Of a stretch of DNA of 64,000 nucleotides, positions 30,845-40,370 are shown piece after piece. A program made the position numbers and the translations under genes. Position 1 is the first letter of the stretch; the number at the start of each line of letters is the position of its first letter. The notes beneath the pieces are model-generated. The model ran no database searches. It saw only the letters and a list, made by a program, of their open reading frames with translations, and was not told the origin of the DNA. The DNA lies in NCBI RefSeq assembly GCF_000758325.1, contig NZ_CP009459.1:434001-498000 (forward strand). Direction: 5' to 3'. The stretch comes from Cedecea neteri (GTDB lineage: Bacteria > Pseudomonadota > Gammaproteobacteria > Enterobacterales > Enterobacteriaceae).

Positions 30845-32185
30845 TTAAGCATCGGGTAGCGTTTTCCGTTCCCGCCAGGCAAGCAGCGCCGCCAGCGAAA
30901 CGAAAGAGCAAAAAATCAGATACCAGGCCGGCGTCATCGGCTGCCCCGTCACTTTAAGTAACCAGGTCACGTTAAATTGCGCAAAGCCGCCAAACAGCGT
31001 TACGCCAACGGCATAAACTATACCGATACCCGAGGCACGAACCTTTTGCGGGAATGCTTCGAGCAGCAGCAAAAACAGCACCACAGTGCAAACATTAGCG
31101 AGCACCTGATCGACAGCAATTAGCGCGATAGTGATAAACAACGGCATGCCGTTAAGGATAGACGCGAAGATCGGCCAAATCAGCACCAGCGACACGGTAA
31201 AACAGATAGCCATGATCGGTTTACGTCGGGGCAGGCGATCCGCCAGCTTTCCGGCAAAAAAGGGGATCAGGAGCGTCATAAGCGCTGCCGTCAGGCTGAT
31301 CCAGTAGGAGGTTGCCGCCGGCATATGCAGTGTGTTCACCATATAGGCAGGCATGTAATAAATAATAATGTAAAACGTTGTTGTGCCTTTCATTATCAGC
31401 AAAATGCCGAGCAACAGCGCGCGGCGATGTTCCCGCCAGAGCGTTTTTGCCGAATTCTCCTTCTGGGGAGCCGATTCAGTATGATGGGTTTCCGGCAGGT
31501 GACGTCGGATGTACATGCCAATGGGCATGATCGCCAGGCCCAGAATAAAGGGGACGCGCCAGCCCCAATCGTACAGGGCTTCTTCACTGAGATAATGGCT
31601 CAACCCCGCGCCTATGGCCGCACCAAAAAGCGCGGCACCCCCCTGGCTGGTCATCTGCCAGCTCACACGTTGCCCGCGGCGGGATTTATCCCCGGCCTCC
31701 ATCAGCCAGCTGGTTGCCGCGCCAATTTCTCCTCCGGCAGAAAAACCCTGGAGCAAACGCCCGGCTATCAGCACCACTGGCCCCACAATCCCGGCCTGGC
31801 TGTAAGTTGGCGCAAACGCCACCAGCATGACACCAACTGCCATCAGCCCGAGGATCAACGTCATTCCTGAACGGCGGCCATGTTTGTCTGCATAATTGCC
31901 AAGCACCAGGCTCCCCAAAGGGCGCATGACAAAACCGACGCCAAAAGTCGCGACCGCCAGCAGCAAAGAAACATAATCATTACTGGAGGGGAAAAAGAGG
32001 TGACCAATGATGACCGAAAAGAAGCTGTACACCGCGAAATCATAGATTTCTAATCCGTTTCCCAATGTCACGGCCACCAGCGACTTAGCGCTGGTCTGCT
32101 CTTCCACAGGGCGGCTCTGAGGCGGCATCACGGCTATCAACCCGCTGGCCGTAGAGGCAGAACTGGCAGATGATTTCATGCTCAC
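30845..32185 (-). CDS. MFS transporter, metabolite:H+ symporter (MHS) type
   Basis: A 446-residue 12-helix permease. It shows MHS-family features, including YDFAVYSFFSVIIG in helix 1, RPLGSLVLGNYADKHGRR in loop 2-3 and RLLQGFSAGGEIG in helix 5. Relatives carry shikimate, proline/betaine, citrate or aromatic acids with protons. It is transcribed ahead of the amidohydrolase and divergent from the LysR gene, which suggests it imports the hydrolase substrate. Confidence 0.87.
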   Translation of the reverse strand: MSMKSSASSASTASGLIAVMPPQSRPVEEQTSAKSLVAVTLGNGLEIYDFAVYSFFSVIIGHLFFPSSNDYVSLLLAVATFGVGFVMRPLGSLVLGNYADKHGRRSGMTLILGLMAVGVMLVAFAPTYSQAGIVGPVVLIAGRLLQGFSAGGEIGAATSWLMEAGDKSRRGQRVSWQMTSQGGAALFGAAIGAGLSHYLSEEALYDWGWRVPFILGLAIMPIGMYIRRHLPETHHTESAPQKENSAKTLWREHRRALLLGILLIMKGTTTFYIIIYYMPAYMVNTLHMPAATSYWISLTAALMTLLIPFFAGKLADRLPRRKPIMAICFTVSLVLIWPIFASILNGMPLFITIALIAVDQVLANVCTVVLFLLLLEAFPQKVRASGIGIVYAVGVTLFGGFAQFNVTWLLKVTGQPMTPAWYLIFCSFVSLAALLAWRERKTLPDA

Positions 32186-32357
32186 TTCCTTCTAATTATT
32201 TTTTGCATGGTGTGTTGTTACTCCGGGGAGTGATTCGACTATCTGCATAAAAAAAGAACATCGCAAACATAAAAATTAGTTATGCCTTTGGTTATATTCT
32301 TCCTATCCTGAAAGCACATTTTTTGCACTATGGCGGTGACATACGGCGGGGTAACAA

Positions 32358-33293
32358 ATGAAAATCAAATTAAATCAGTTAGATGTATTACTAGAAGTTG
32401 CCGCACAAGGCAGCATTGGTAAAGCAGCCCGAGCCCTGCATCTCACTCAACCTGCCATTTCCAAGACCATTCATGAGATGGAAACTGAAATCGGCATGCC
32501 AATTTTGCAACGCTCATCACGGGGCGTGACGTTGAATGAGTATGGGCAAGTGCTGCTGCGCCATGCCAGAGATATTGATCGATCGTTACATCAGGCAAGA
32601 GATGAAATAGACAATCTGCTCGGGAAAGCAATGCGCCAGTTGCGCGTTGGATTTACCTCCGCCGCCTCTTACGGCCCCTTCTGTACCACAATGAGTCAGT
32701 ATCAGACACGATACCCAGGCGTGAAGCTAACCGCGATGGAAGGCAGACCGCACCAGATTCTGGATGCGCTGGCGAATCAGAGGCTGGATATGGCGGTAAT
32801 GACCAGTGCCAGCGGAACGCCCATCGGTACGTTTTATCACGAGACACTCTACGCACTGAGCAATACCATTATTGCCGGCGAACATCACCCCGTTACCCAC
32901 ACCACAACGCTGAAAAGTCTGATGCAATTTCCCTGGCTGGACTGGGATGAACCAGGAGAGCACTCCATTCTGGGCCAGGTTTTTCGCCGCTATAACCTGC
33001 CGCTGCCACCGACGATTGTTCACTGTTCTTCCCCGTGGATTATGGCGCGCATGATGGAGCAGGCCCCCATTGTCAGCATGTGGACATCGGTCAGGCTGCG
33101 CTTTCCAGGTTATGAAAAAAACCTTCGTCCACTCACGCTCAAAGAAGTGTTGCCGGCAACCAGCGTGAACATCGTATGCCCCAGCCTTGGGCGACTTTCC
33201 ACTGCGGGAACAACTTTTATGGAAATGCTGAGGATCAATTCGCGCGATTGGCTCCTGGACAGCGACGCACTGGAGATGGTGGCTAGAATATAA
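32358..33293 (+). CDS. LysR-family regulator of the adjacent transporter-amidohydrolase unit
   Basis: A 311-residue LysR-type regulator. The N-terminal winged helix-turn-helix (IGKAARALHLTQPAISKTI) covers about residues 20-40, and a periplasmic-binding-like effector domain follows. It is divergent from the MFS-amidohydrolase pair across 172 bp, the normal layout for a LysR activator and its target. GGGG lies about 5 bases before the ATG. The effector is unknown. Confidence 0.87.
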   Translation: MKIKLNQLDVLLEVAAQGSIGKAARALHLTQPAISKTIHEMETEIGMPILQRSSRGVTLNEYGQVLLRHARDIDRSLHQARDEIDNLLGKAMRQLRVGFTSAASYGPFCTTMSQYQTRYPGVKLTAMEGRPHQILDALANQRLDMAVMTSASGTPIGTFYHETLYALSNTIIAGEHHPVTHTTTLKSLMQFPWLDWDEPGEHSILGQVFRRYNLPLPPTIVHCSSPWIMARMMEQAPIVSMWTSVRLRFPGYEKNLRPLTLKEVLPATSVNIVCPSLGRLSTAGTTFMEMLRINSRDWLLDSDALEMVARI

Positions 33294-33328
33294 AAAAGGC
33301 GGATGAGCCTGAGCTATCCGCCTTGTTT
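33294..33328. terminator. Bidirectional terminator between the LysR gene and tsr
   Basis: A perfect 9-bp stem (AAGGCGGAT against ATCCGCCTT) with an 11-nt loop has A/T-rich flanks and lies between convergent genes. Confidence 0.75.
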
Positions 33329-33345
33329 CACTGGAAATCAACGAA

Positions 33346-35010
33346 TCAGAAGGTTTCCCAGTTATCGTCTGACGCTGCAGCCACGGCTTTACGCGGTGCA
33401 GCCGTCGTCGCGACAACCTTTGGCGCCGCGGCCTGGGCTTTGGCCTGGCGCTCCTGAGCGATGCGGAATACGGAGACGGACTGCGTGAGCCTGCTGGCCT
33501 GTTCTTCCAGCGCGGCGGCGGCGGCGGCGGACTCTTCCACCAGCGCGGCGTTCTGCTGGGTCACACGGTCCATTTCTGCAACCGCTAATCCAACCTGATC
33601 GATCCCGCGGCTTTGCTCGTCAGAAGCAGAGGCAATCTCACCCATGATATCGGTCACGCGGGTCACCGCATTAACGATTTCCCCCATGGTTTCCCCGGCG
33701 CTTTCAACCAGCGTTGAGCCGGTATCGACCTTGCTGACCGAGTCCTCAATCAGGGTTTTAATCTCTTTCGCGGCCTGCGCGCTACGCTGTGCCAGATTAC
33801 GTACTTCCCCGGCGACCACGGCAAAACCACGTCCCTGCTCACCCGCACGAGCAGCTTCAACGGCGGCGTTAAGAGCGAGGATGTTAGTCTGGAAGGCGAT
33901 CCCGTCAATGACGCTGATAATGTCGGCAATTTTCTGCGAACTGCCGGCAATTTCGCTCATGGTATGCACCACATTGTCCACGACTTTACCGCCGCGCTGC
34001 GCGGTTTCAGACGCGCTCAGCGCCAGCTGGCTAGCCTGGCGGGCATTTTCAGCATTCTGCTTAACCGTGGCAGTCAGCTGCTCCATGCTCGCGGCCGTTT
34101 CCTCAAGCGAAGCCGCCTGCTGTTCGGTACGAGAAGAGAGATCGTTATTGCCGATGGAAATCTCGCTGGCGCCGCTATAAATGGCATTCGCGCCGTTGCG
34201 AACCTCGCCCACGGTAATCACCAGCTCGTTTTGCATATGGCGCAGGTTCTCGGCCAGCTGCCCCATTTCGTTGGTGCCTTCGACGTCGATTTTGCGCACC
34301 AGATCGCCACTGGCGATGTGGCGAATGCTTTCGATCAGGCGATTCAGCGGAGAGATAAGCGTGGTGCGAATACCCTGCCAGACCGCAAGGATCACCACCA
34401 GCACCACAATCAGGACGCCAATCAGGATCCAAATCGCCATGCTGTAAGAGCTATTGCTGCTGTCGACTGCTTCCTGATAAAGGTGGTCGTTTTGCTGCAG
34501 ATAGTTAACGTATTGCTTCTCAAAGCCATCCTGATATCCCTGGGTTGGCTGATCGAAGAATTCATTAATTTTCCCCGCACCAAGCAGTTGAATCAGCTCC
34601 GCCAGAGCGCCGTGATAAATATCATAGTTGCGCTTAATTTCTTGTGCGGCCGCGTCGCTTTGGCGTGGATCGCGCGGTAAAGCTTCATAAGCCGCCCACT
34701 CAACCTCAGCCTGTTTCAGCGAAGTGCTGGCAATCGCCATCAGTTCTTCAACGGTTGCACCGCTGCCAATTTTATTGGCATCCATCATGTAGCGAATGCC
34801 GGCGCGGTTCAGGGTGTTACGGGTCTGCAACAGCGCGACCCAGCTGCCGTTCAGCGTTGACTGCTGCTGACGAATGGTTTGTAGAACGGTGAAATTTTCT
34901 TTGTCCTGCTTCAGCGCATTGAAGAACAATCCGCCGGAAGCTATCTGCAAAATGCCAAACAGCCCCAGGACGACCAGTAAGCTTGTAACGATTTTGATAC
35001 GGTTTAACAT
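33346..35010 (-). CDS. tsr: Tsr, serine-sensing methyl-accepting chemotaxis protein
   Basis: A 554-residue chemoreceptor that matches E. coli Tsr along its length. Two transmembrane helices flank a four-helix periplasmic domain. The serine-binding residues are kept: Arg and Asn in [12 protein letters not shown] (positions equal to Arg64 and Asn68) and Thr in FFDQPTQG (Thr156). HAMP, methylation helices and the signalling tip ([20 protein letters not shown]) follow. The last five residues are NWETF, the CheR/CheB tether. A sigma-28 promoter lies upstream. In E. coli tsr is elsewhere on the chromosome. Confidence 0.94.
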   Translation of the reverse strand: MLNRIKIVTSLLVVLGLFGILQIASGGLFFNALKQDKENFTVLQTIRQQQSTLNGSWVALLQTRNTLNRAGIRYMMDANKIGSGATVEELMAIASTSLKQAEVEWAAYEALPRDPRQSDAAAQEIKRNYDIYHGALAELIQLLGAGKINEFFDQPTQGYQDGFEKQYVNYLQQNDHLYQEAVDSSNSSYSMAIWILIGVLIVVLVVILAVWQGIRTTLISPLNRLIESIRHIASGDLVRKIDVEGTNEMGQLAENLRHMQNELVITVGEVRNGANAIYSGASEISIGNNDLSSRTEQQAASLEETAASMEQLTATVKQNAENARQASQLALSASETAQRGGKVVDNVVHTMSEIAGSSQKIADIISVIDGIAFQTNILALNAAVEAARAGEQGRGFAVVAGEVRNLAQRSAQAAKEIKTLIEDSVSKVDTGSTLVESAGETMGEIVNAVTRVTDIMGEIASASDEQSRGIDQVGLAVAEMDRVTQQNAALVEESAAAAAALEEQASRLTQSVSVFRIAQERQAKAQAAAPKVVATTAAPRKAVAAASDDNWETF

Positions 35011-35041
35011 TGCTTCTCATTCCCTGTAAGACAAGTCTTAA

Positions 35042-35068
35042 TCATCGGCGTAACAGCAGAAAACTTTA
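35042..35068 (-). promoter_or_regulatory. Sigma-28 (FliA) promoter of tsr
   Basis: On the minus strand TAAA, a 15-bp spacer and GCCGATGA match the flagellar consensus TAAA-N15-GCCGATAA at all but one position. It ends 31 bp before the tsr ATG. Confidence 0.88.
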
Positions 35069-35223
35069 CCCAAAGCGTTTTTTTGCCGTTTTTTCTGCTA
35101 CTCCCAGGAAATGGCCTGGCAATAATTCATCCTCCACACCTGCGGGGTTAAGTCGTAACACATTCATAAAACGGGTTTTTTTCACTATCATTTTTTTAAT
35201 AGTCAACCAGCCCGGAGGAAGGC

Positions 35224-35826
35224 ATGCTTACCGTTGCTATCTGTGAAAGAAATAGCCATTTTGCCAATGGCATTAAAATTATTATCCAGCAGCTCTGCCA
35301 TCAGTTTAGCGAGACTTATCATTTCCTACCGTTGGCACATCAGGACGTCGCCGATCTGGTTTTTTTCGCGCTCGATGACAACTGGTCAACCGCCAACTGC
35401 TACAAAATACCGCAGACAACGCGCCATCAGCGGGTGATCCTGATCTGCAAAAAGCAGGATCAGGAGAACCTGATGTTTCGTCCCTGCCTGTATATGCTGC
35501 CGTCTATCTACCGTGAGGATGAGGTCGAAGATGTCAGGCTCAAGCTGGCCCCCTGGGTCGATCCCGAACGGCGCAAAAAAAACACCCTACCGGTGCCTAC
35601 GTCCATTTGTCACTACTGCACAACACGGCATTTCAACATGCAGGAGCGGGAATTGCTGAAGCTAATGGCCTGCGGTTACTCGCTGATTGACGCGGCTTTT
35701 ATTATGCATATTGATGAAAATGCAGCGCGGGATAAACGACTGTCGATTATGAAAAAACTTAATATCAAGAGCCAATATAAACTCATGAATTATATCAAAC
35801 TGAATTTGCCATTCTTGTTGGATTGA
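35224..35826 (+). CDS. fimW: FimW-like LuxR-type regulator of fimbriae
   Basis: A 200-residue protein with a receiver-like N-terminal part without clear phosphoacceptor chemistry. A C-terminal LuxR-type helix-turn-helix follows (MQERELLKLMACGYS, AARDKRLSIMKKL, about residues 138-185). A GGAGGAAG site precedes the ATG. The order fimW, EAL gene, fimY, fimZ, fimF fits the Salmonella fim region, where FimW represses fimbriae. The name rests on position, size and domain more than on detailed identity. The A+T content is higher than in the backbone genes. Confidence 0.65.
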   Translation: MLTVAICERNSHFANGIKIIIQQLCHQFSETYHFLPLAHQDVADLVFFALDDNWSTANCYKIPQTTRHQRVILICKKQDQENLMFRPCLYMLPSIYREDEVEDVRLKLAPWVDPERRKKNTLPVPTSICHYCTTRHFNMQERELLKLMACGYSLIDAAFIMHIDENAARDKRLSIMKKLNIKSQYKLMNYIKLNLPFLLD

Positions 35827-35904
35827 ATCTTTTAATTAAGTATTTTCTTATTATGCCAGGGAATTACTCTTAATTATTAAAAAAGCACCTCCTTCACTCT
35901 TTTG

Positions 35905-35924
35905 GGTTGCGAATTTTCGCAACC
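35905..35924. other. Palindrome between fimW and the EAL gene
   Basis: GGTTGCGAA-TT-TTCGCAACC is a perfect inverted repeat without a following T run. It lies 79 bp after fimW and 155 bp before the EAL gene and may be an operator or an RNA hairpin. Confidence 0.45.
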
Positions 35925-36078
35925 TGGAATAAGCCATCCCTGCTATTCACTCATTCGTGTCGCTGAGAGAATACGCTCAGAATAATCTCCAAATTTGCTG
36001 ACAGCATACTAACCCTACCTCTCAGGTCATTGATCGCTCAGCAATTCAGTAATAATTGTCACAATTAGCGACAAAATA

Positions 36079-36786
36079 ATGATAAATATTTCTAGCGATA
36101 ACATTTTATTATCTGTTAACCAACATATATCCGGCCTCCGCCTGGAGCCGATTGTTAATTTATTCAATGGACACGTTATTAGTCACGAAGTACTCAGCCA
36201 GCTAACGCCATCGAGCGACGCTGACGATTTCTTTGCACATCTGCCGGTTTTCGACAGCATGGCGATTTTCTGCCATCAGGTTGGCCTGCTGAAGTCCCTG
36301 CAAGCCCCAGGCACATACACCCTTAACCTTCCTCTTATGGCGCTGATTGACGAGCGGCTATTCACCCGGCTGCTTGATGTTTGCGAATCATGGATAACAA
36401 TTGAGATACAGGATGCTCCACTTTTTGGTCTGTGCTCCAGGCAGCATCAGCTTTGCCTGTGTGAGCGAATTAAGCTGTTACAGCAACAAAGGATATCGGT
36501 GTGGCTTGATGACCTTACCGATGGCTGTATTGAAAGCTTCCACCGCTACGCCATTGATGTCGGCGGAGTAAAAATTGATAAGCACGCATTCTGGACGCTC
36601 AGTAAAAACCCGCGGGCACTTCGGCAACTGGTTGCACAGTGCGCGGATATTTCACCTCAGATTGTCATTGAAGGTATCGAAGACAACCACCATCTCGAGC
36701 TCGCTCGCCAGTCAGGCGCCAGCTACGGACAAGGCTATTTATGGCCGCATAAACGCTGGCTGCTCTCTGATGCATTGTCATTGTGA
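36079..36786 (+). CDS. Single-domain EAL protein of the fim regulatory region
   Basis: A 235-residue EAL-fold protein with no GGDEF or sensor domain. Motifs seen in order are EVLSQL (in place of EAL), TLNLPL with the metal Asn, IEIQDAP with Glu, WLDDLTDG with the two Asp, VKIDKHAF with Lys, VIEGIED with Glu and SYGQGYLW with Gln. Nearly all catalytic positions for c-di-GMP hydrolysis remain, so it may be an active phosphodiesterase. In Salmonella the EAL gene STM0551 sits at the same place between fimW and fimY and lowers type 1 fimbriation. The stop overlaps the possible GTG start of the next gene. Confidence 0.75.
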   Translation: MINISSDNILLSVNQHISGLRLEPIVNLFNGHVISHEVLSQLTPSSDADDFFAHLPVFDSMAIFCHQVGLLKSLQAPGTYTLNLPLMALIDERLFTRLLDVCESWITIEIQDAPLFGLCSRQHQLCLCERIKLLQQQRISVWLDDLTDGCIESFHRYAIDVGGVKIDKHAFWTLSKNPRALRQLVAQCADISPQIVIEGIEDNHHLELARQSGASYGQGYLWPHKRWLLSDALSL

Positions 36787-36794
36787 GGAGGCCT

Positions 36795-37535
36795 ATGTGC
36801 GCAGCTATGAGGCGAAATAAACACCGGCGTAGTCGGACTGATTATTTTCTAAACCCCGCCAGCTACACCGCGCCGCTTTTTTTTGATCGACTTGAATATC
36901 TTCAGCAGCAATTGATTGGAGGGCAAAAGCCAAAAAAGCCAGATGCCATCCTGGTTTCAGCCGACGGCTTTCTCAGTAGCGCAATCACTGGCAGCCTTTT
37001 CCATCACCTTAACATTCCAGTCTCCCCTTCGCTGGATGATGTTATCGCACATCAGACGCTGTCTCCTGTACCGCGTCTGATCATCGATCTCGACAGTCTG
37101 GAGACACCAATACTTGACGTCCTGAAGGCCATCCGCCAGCAAATTATCACCACGTCACAGCACCAAATTACGCTGCTTAGTACGCTGCGAAAGCCTGAAA
37201 TTACGCGGTTTATGCAGCAGGCCGTTGACTGCAAAATTGTCGAACGCCGTCTCCCTCCGGATAAACTAAAACAGGCATTAAGCTGCAGCGAACCCGATCT
37301 GGCCACGCTTTACGATAGGCCAGGTTTTTCCATTAGAGAGTGGGCTATTTTACTGGCGCTAAGTCGCGGAGAGTCATTGAAATCTATCGCCCTTTTACTG
37401 GAGAAACCCTATCATTACGTCGTTTACCGATTTAACGTTTTGCTGACCCGACTGGCGCTCGATAACCGCAGTAAACTGCTGCATCTGCTTCATGAAATTT
37501 CTGTTGCAAATAACGCACATTGGCGATCGAACTAA
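36795..37535 (+). CDS. fimY: FimY-like LuxR-type regulator of fimbriae
   Basis: A protein of 246 residues from ATG 36795; an alternative GTG start at 36783 overlaps the EAL stop. A basic N-terminus is followed by a receiver-like region without an obvious phosphorylation site. A C-terminal LuxR-type helix-turn-helix has the sequence FSIREWAILLALSRGESLKSI followed by YHYVVYRFNVLL. GAGGAGG lies 3 bases before the ATG. In Salmonella FimY works with FimZ to activate fimA. The name is based on order, length and domains. Confidence 0.65.
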   Translation: MCAAMRRNKHRRSRTDYFLNPASYTAPLFFDRLEYLQQQLIGGQKPKKPDAILVSADGFLSSAITGSLFHHLNIPVSPSLDDVIAHQTLSPVPRLIIDLDSLETPILDVLKAIRQQIITTSQHQITLLSTLRKPEITRFMQQAVDCKIVERRLPPDKLKQALSCSEPDLATLYDRPGFSIREWAILLALSRGESLKSIALLLEKPYHYVVYRFNVLLTRLALDNRSKLLHLLHEISVANNAHWRSN

Positions 37536-38100
37536 CCTACTGAGTGGTAAGATATTTTAAGAATTTACTTAATTTTTATGTTTGTCATGCGTTAAAAACA
37601 AACAAAATAATAACAATTACAACTATTCCTGGAAGCAATTCTTCCGCTATACTGCCGTTCAGCACTTTTTGATCCAAAACAAATTAACAACATTTAGAAC
37701 TAAATGTCATTTTTTCTGCAATAAAAAGTCTTTTAAACCATCTTAACTTAAAATTTAGGTTCGTTAATTCAATTTAGAAAAAGGCCAATTAACTAGACAG
37801 CATTTCGTATTGGCTCGGATTACGCCCAGGAACATCAGACTTTTCCCACAAAAACTGCGCTGTATAATCACCTCATCACATATTTATATTTGCCAGGGCA
37901 TTTATAACGTTTAAATGTGAAGTTATTTAGGCATTCATTCTCCCGCCGCGAATAACGAATTTAAAAAAGGGATATGTTTTAAAGTAAACAAGGAGGTTCC
38001 CGCATAAAGACCGGCAACCGCCAACTCACTGTTTATCACTTTCGCTGCCATTGACGCTGTGTCAAAGCGATGTTTTTATCAAACAATCGAGGCAAAAAAA
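37536..38100 (+). promoter_or_regulatory. Long A+T-rich region before fimZ
   Basis: This 565-bp stretch has no convincing gene. It is clearly richer in A+T than its surroundings, as expected for an H-NS-bound fimbrial regulator promoter. A GAGG ribosome-binding site lies 8 bases before the fimZ ATG. An AAGGAGGT sequence near 37990 is not followed by a start codon. Promoter hexamers cannot be chosen with confidence. Confidence 0.5.
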
Positions 38101-38733
38101 ATGAAACCGGCATCCGTAATCATTATGGACGAACACCCTATTGTCAGAATGTCGATAGAAGTCCTGCTCCAGAAAAATAAAGATATTAATGTTGTCTTAA
38201 AAACAGATGATGGTCGGGAAGTTATCGACTATATGCGAGCGAATCCGGTCGACCTGGTGATTCTTGATATTGAACTCCCCAACACCGACGGCTTCACATT
38301 ACTCAAGAGAATCAAAGGAATACAGGAAAAAACCAAGATCCTCTTCCTGTCTTCAAAATCAGAATCTTTTTACGCCGGACGCGCCATTCAGGCAGGTGCT
38401 AACGGATTTGTGAGCAAACGTAAGGAACAGGAAGATATATTTAACGCGGTTGAAATGTTGCTTTCGGGCTACTCCTTTTTCCCTTCGGAAACGCTGCACT
38501 TTATCAGCAGCCATAAATCACGCCGGGGAACGATGGACGACATGCCATTATCCAACCGTGAAATCACTGTCTTACGCTATTTGGCAAACGGTCTGTCGAA
38601 TAAAGAGATTGCCGAGCAGCTATTGCTTAGCAATAAAACCATTAGCGCACATAAAGCTAATATATTCTCTAAACTCGGACTCACTTCCATTGTCGAGCTG
38701 ATTGACTATGCCAAGGTGCATGAACTGCTATAA
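38101..38733 (+). CDS. fimZ: FimZ, response-regulator activator of type 1 fimbriae
   Basis: A 210-residue NarL/FixJ-type response regulator very similar to Salmonella FimZ. Examples are MKPxSVIIMDxHPIxRMSIEVLL at the start and FYAGRAIQAGANGFVSK in the receiver. The phosphoacceptor Asp is in LVILDIELP (about residue 56), with Lys in LFLSSKSE. The LuxR helix-turn-helix is at about residues 148-205 (LSNREITVLRYLANGLSNKE). FimZ binds the fimA promoter and also represses motility in Salmonella. It is convergent with fimF across a hairpin. Confidence 0.92.
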   Translation: MKPASVIIMDEHPIVRMSIEVLLQKNKDINVVLKTDDGREVIDYMRANPVDLVILDIELPNTDGFTLLKRIKGIQEKTKILFLSSKSESFYAGRAIQAGANGFVSKRKEQEDIFNAVEMLLSGYSFFPSETLHFISSHKSRRGTMDDMPLSNREITVLRYLANGLSNKEIAEQLLLSNKTISAHKANIFSKLGLTSIVELIDYAKVHELL

Positions 38734-38759
38734 AGGACCATTGTGCACTGGAAGCGGAA

Positions 38760-38788
38760 ATACCGGGAATGCTCCTCCCGGTTATTTT
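38760..38788. terminator. Hairpin between convergent fimZ and fimF
   Basis: ACCGGGA pairs with TCCCGGT around a 7-nt loop, followed by TATTTTC on the plus strand. It lies 27 bp after fimZ and 20 bp from the fimF end. Confidence 0.65.
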
Positions 38789-38807
38789 CAGGAACCATTA
38801 AGACTCT

Positions 38808-39329
38808 TTAGTTGTAGTTAATCAGAAACGTCGCATCCGCATTCGCCAGCCCGGCATCCGCATTGTCCGCTGTGGCAATGTAGTTGGCCCAGAACTTCAG
38901 TGTCACATCGCCGTTGGCATCAACCTGCATCGTTTTACTGGCGTTATTCAGCAACAATCGGCTCTTATCCTCATTCAGCAGCTCAATGGCCACGTTCTTC
39001 GCCGTACTGGCCGCGTTGAGCGCCAGCAGCCCCGTGCCGGTACTCTTGCCGTTGAAGGTGATAGATGCGGTGCCGCTCGGCGGGCAGCCGGTTAGCTTCA
39101 GGTTGAAAGGCATTGCCTGAGTTGTGCTCCCGGCGGTGCGCAGCTGTTTGGTCGGCCACGATCCCAGCTTCACGGTCTTGTTGTCGCTGCCGGTCTCCAC
39201 CACACAGGTGTAATCCACAATGTTCCCACGCAACTCAACGTTTATCTCACCCAACGGGGTAGCGGCTTTCGCAGAGGACATGAACACTATCGGGGCCAGC
39301 GCCAGCGCGCTCAGGAAAAATTTGTTCAT
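38808..39329 (-). CDS. fimF: FimF, minor fimbrial subunit
   Basis: A 173-residue pilin with a signal peptide ending near AKA-ATPLGEI. Paired cysteines lie in YTCVVETG and LTGCPPSG, and the C-terminal donor-strand pattern ends in DATFLINYN. It is the last gene of fimAICDHF and is expected to sit near the tip as an adaptor for FimH. The start is 9 bp after the fimH stop. Confidence 0.87.
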   Translation of the reverse strand: MNKFFLSALALAPIVFMSSAKAATPLGEINVELRGNIVDYTCVVETGSDNKTVKLGSWPTKQLRTAGSTTQAMPFNLKLTGCPPSGTASITFNGKSTGTGLLALNAASTAKNVAIELLNEDKSRLLLNNASKTMQVDANGDVTLKFWANYIATADNADAGLANADATFLINYN

Positions 39330-39338
39330 CCTGCCCCC

Positions 39339-40349
39339 TTAATCGAAATCAACACGCAGATAGCCACGGGCCGTGAACGGCCCTTCCTTCGGCTTGACGC
39401 CCGTCACGCTGACCGGCCAGGCGCGAATCCCCACTCTGGCCGACGCGGCGTCATCAAGCTGGAAATTAATCTTGCTGCCAAGATTGTTTGGCGTCAGCGG
39501 CGTACCGCTGGCGTTCGCCACGATAAAGCCCAGATCGCTGTTATCGGATATCATCATATTGCCGCTGCTTTTCTCAGCCTCAAGGCGCAGAGTGAGGTAA
39601 GCCTGGGCATCAATATTGGTGCATTTGATGCCGACCGTTTTACTTTGCGGCGTTACGCTTTGCGGACGGTTCCCGGCCCCAGCCTGGCTGAACAGCGACG
39701 CGCCAATGCTGCCAAAATCAAACTCCACCACCTGCCCGGCGTTGATTTCACAGGTCTGCGGGACTTCAACTTTGCCGCTGTAGCTGATGGTATAAACCAC
39801 CGTGCTTAACGGGTCAGCGTTAGTGGTGGTCACATAGACACGGAACATCGTCTGCTGTGGAATGGGCACCATATTGATAAAACGGCGGGTGACCTTAAGG
39901 CGAAACACCAGTTTCGAGTCCGTGACGCCAAAAGGCTTATTCTTCGACACGTTAGGGTGCGAACCCATTTGCATGTAGTTCACCGGCGGATAAAAATCAC
40001 CGGCATAGCTGTCGTTGATTTTCATTGCGCCGTTAAGGTAGTCATTTATTTTTAGGTACTTATAGCTGCCTACCACTTCCTGAATGGGCAAATCTGTCAC
40101 ATAGCTACGCTTGGTGGTATTCCCCGATGTCCCCTTCGGGCAAATCGCATTCACCCCAATCAACCCTGATTTTTCGGACAGCGTTATGATCTGCCCGACG
40201 TTGTTATTACTGCTGTTAAATTTGTCCGATAAATCATAAGGAATATCGGTCGGAATGCCGTTCTCGTTTGAGCAGACTGTCGCCGCAGCAGGGCCCGCGC
40301 AGAGCAGCAGCAAGCCACCCGCAATAACATTGTTCAGTTTCATTTTCAT
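39339..40349 (-). CDS. fimH: FimH, tip adhesin of type 1 fimbriae
   Basis: A 336-residue two-domain adhesin. After the signal peptide (ending PAAA-TVCSNENG) comes the lectin domain with YDLSDKF and YKYLKINDYLNGAMKINDSYAG, which resembles Salmonella FimH. The pilin domain begins near VEVPQTCEINAG and ends YLRVDFD. It would bind mannosylated surface glycans. It lies between fimD and fimF, as in Salmonella. Confidence 0.9.
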   Translation of the reverse strand: MKMKLNNVIAGGLLLLCAGPAAATVCSNENGIPTDIPYDLSDKFNSSNNNVGQIITLSEKSGLIGVNAICPKGTSGNTTKRSYVTDLPIQEVVGSYKYLKINDYLNGAMKINDSYAGDFYPPVNYMQMGSHPNVSKNKPFGVTDSKLVFRLKVTRRFINMVPIPQQTMFRVYVTTTNADPLSTVVYTISYSGKVEVPQTCEINAGQVVEFDFGSIGASLFSQAGAGNRPQSVTPQSKTVGIKCTNIDAQAYLTLRLEAEKSSGNMMISDNSDLGFIVANASGTPLTPNNLGSKINFQLDDAASARVGIRAWPVSVTGVKPKEGPFTARGYLRVDFD

Positions 40350-40370
40350 CTTCCTGAATCTCTCCGCACG

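Noticed and set aside
37988-38000. Strong Shine-Dalgarno-like AAGGAGGT before fimZ
   Set aside because: No ATG, GTG or TTG with a useful reading frame follows at normal spacing.
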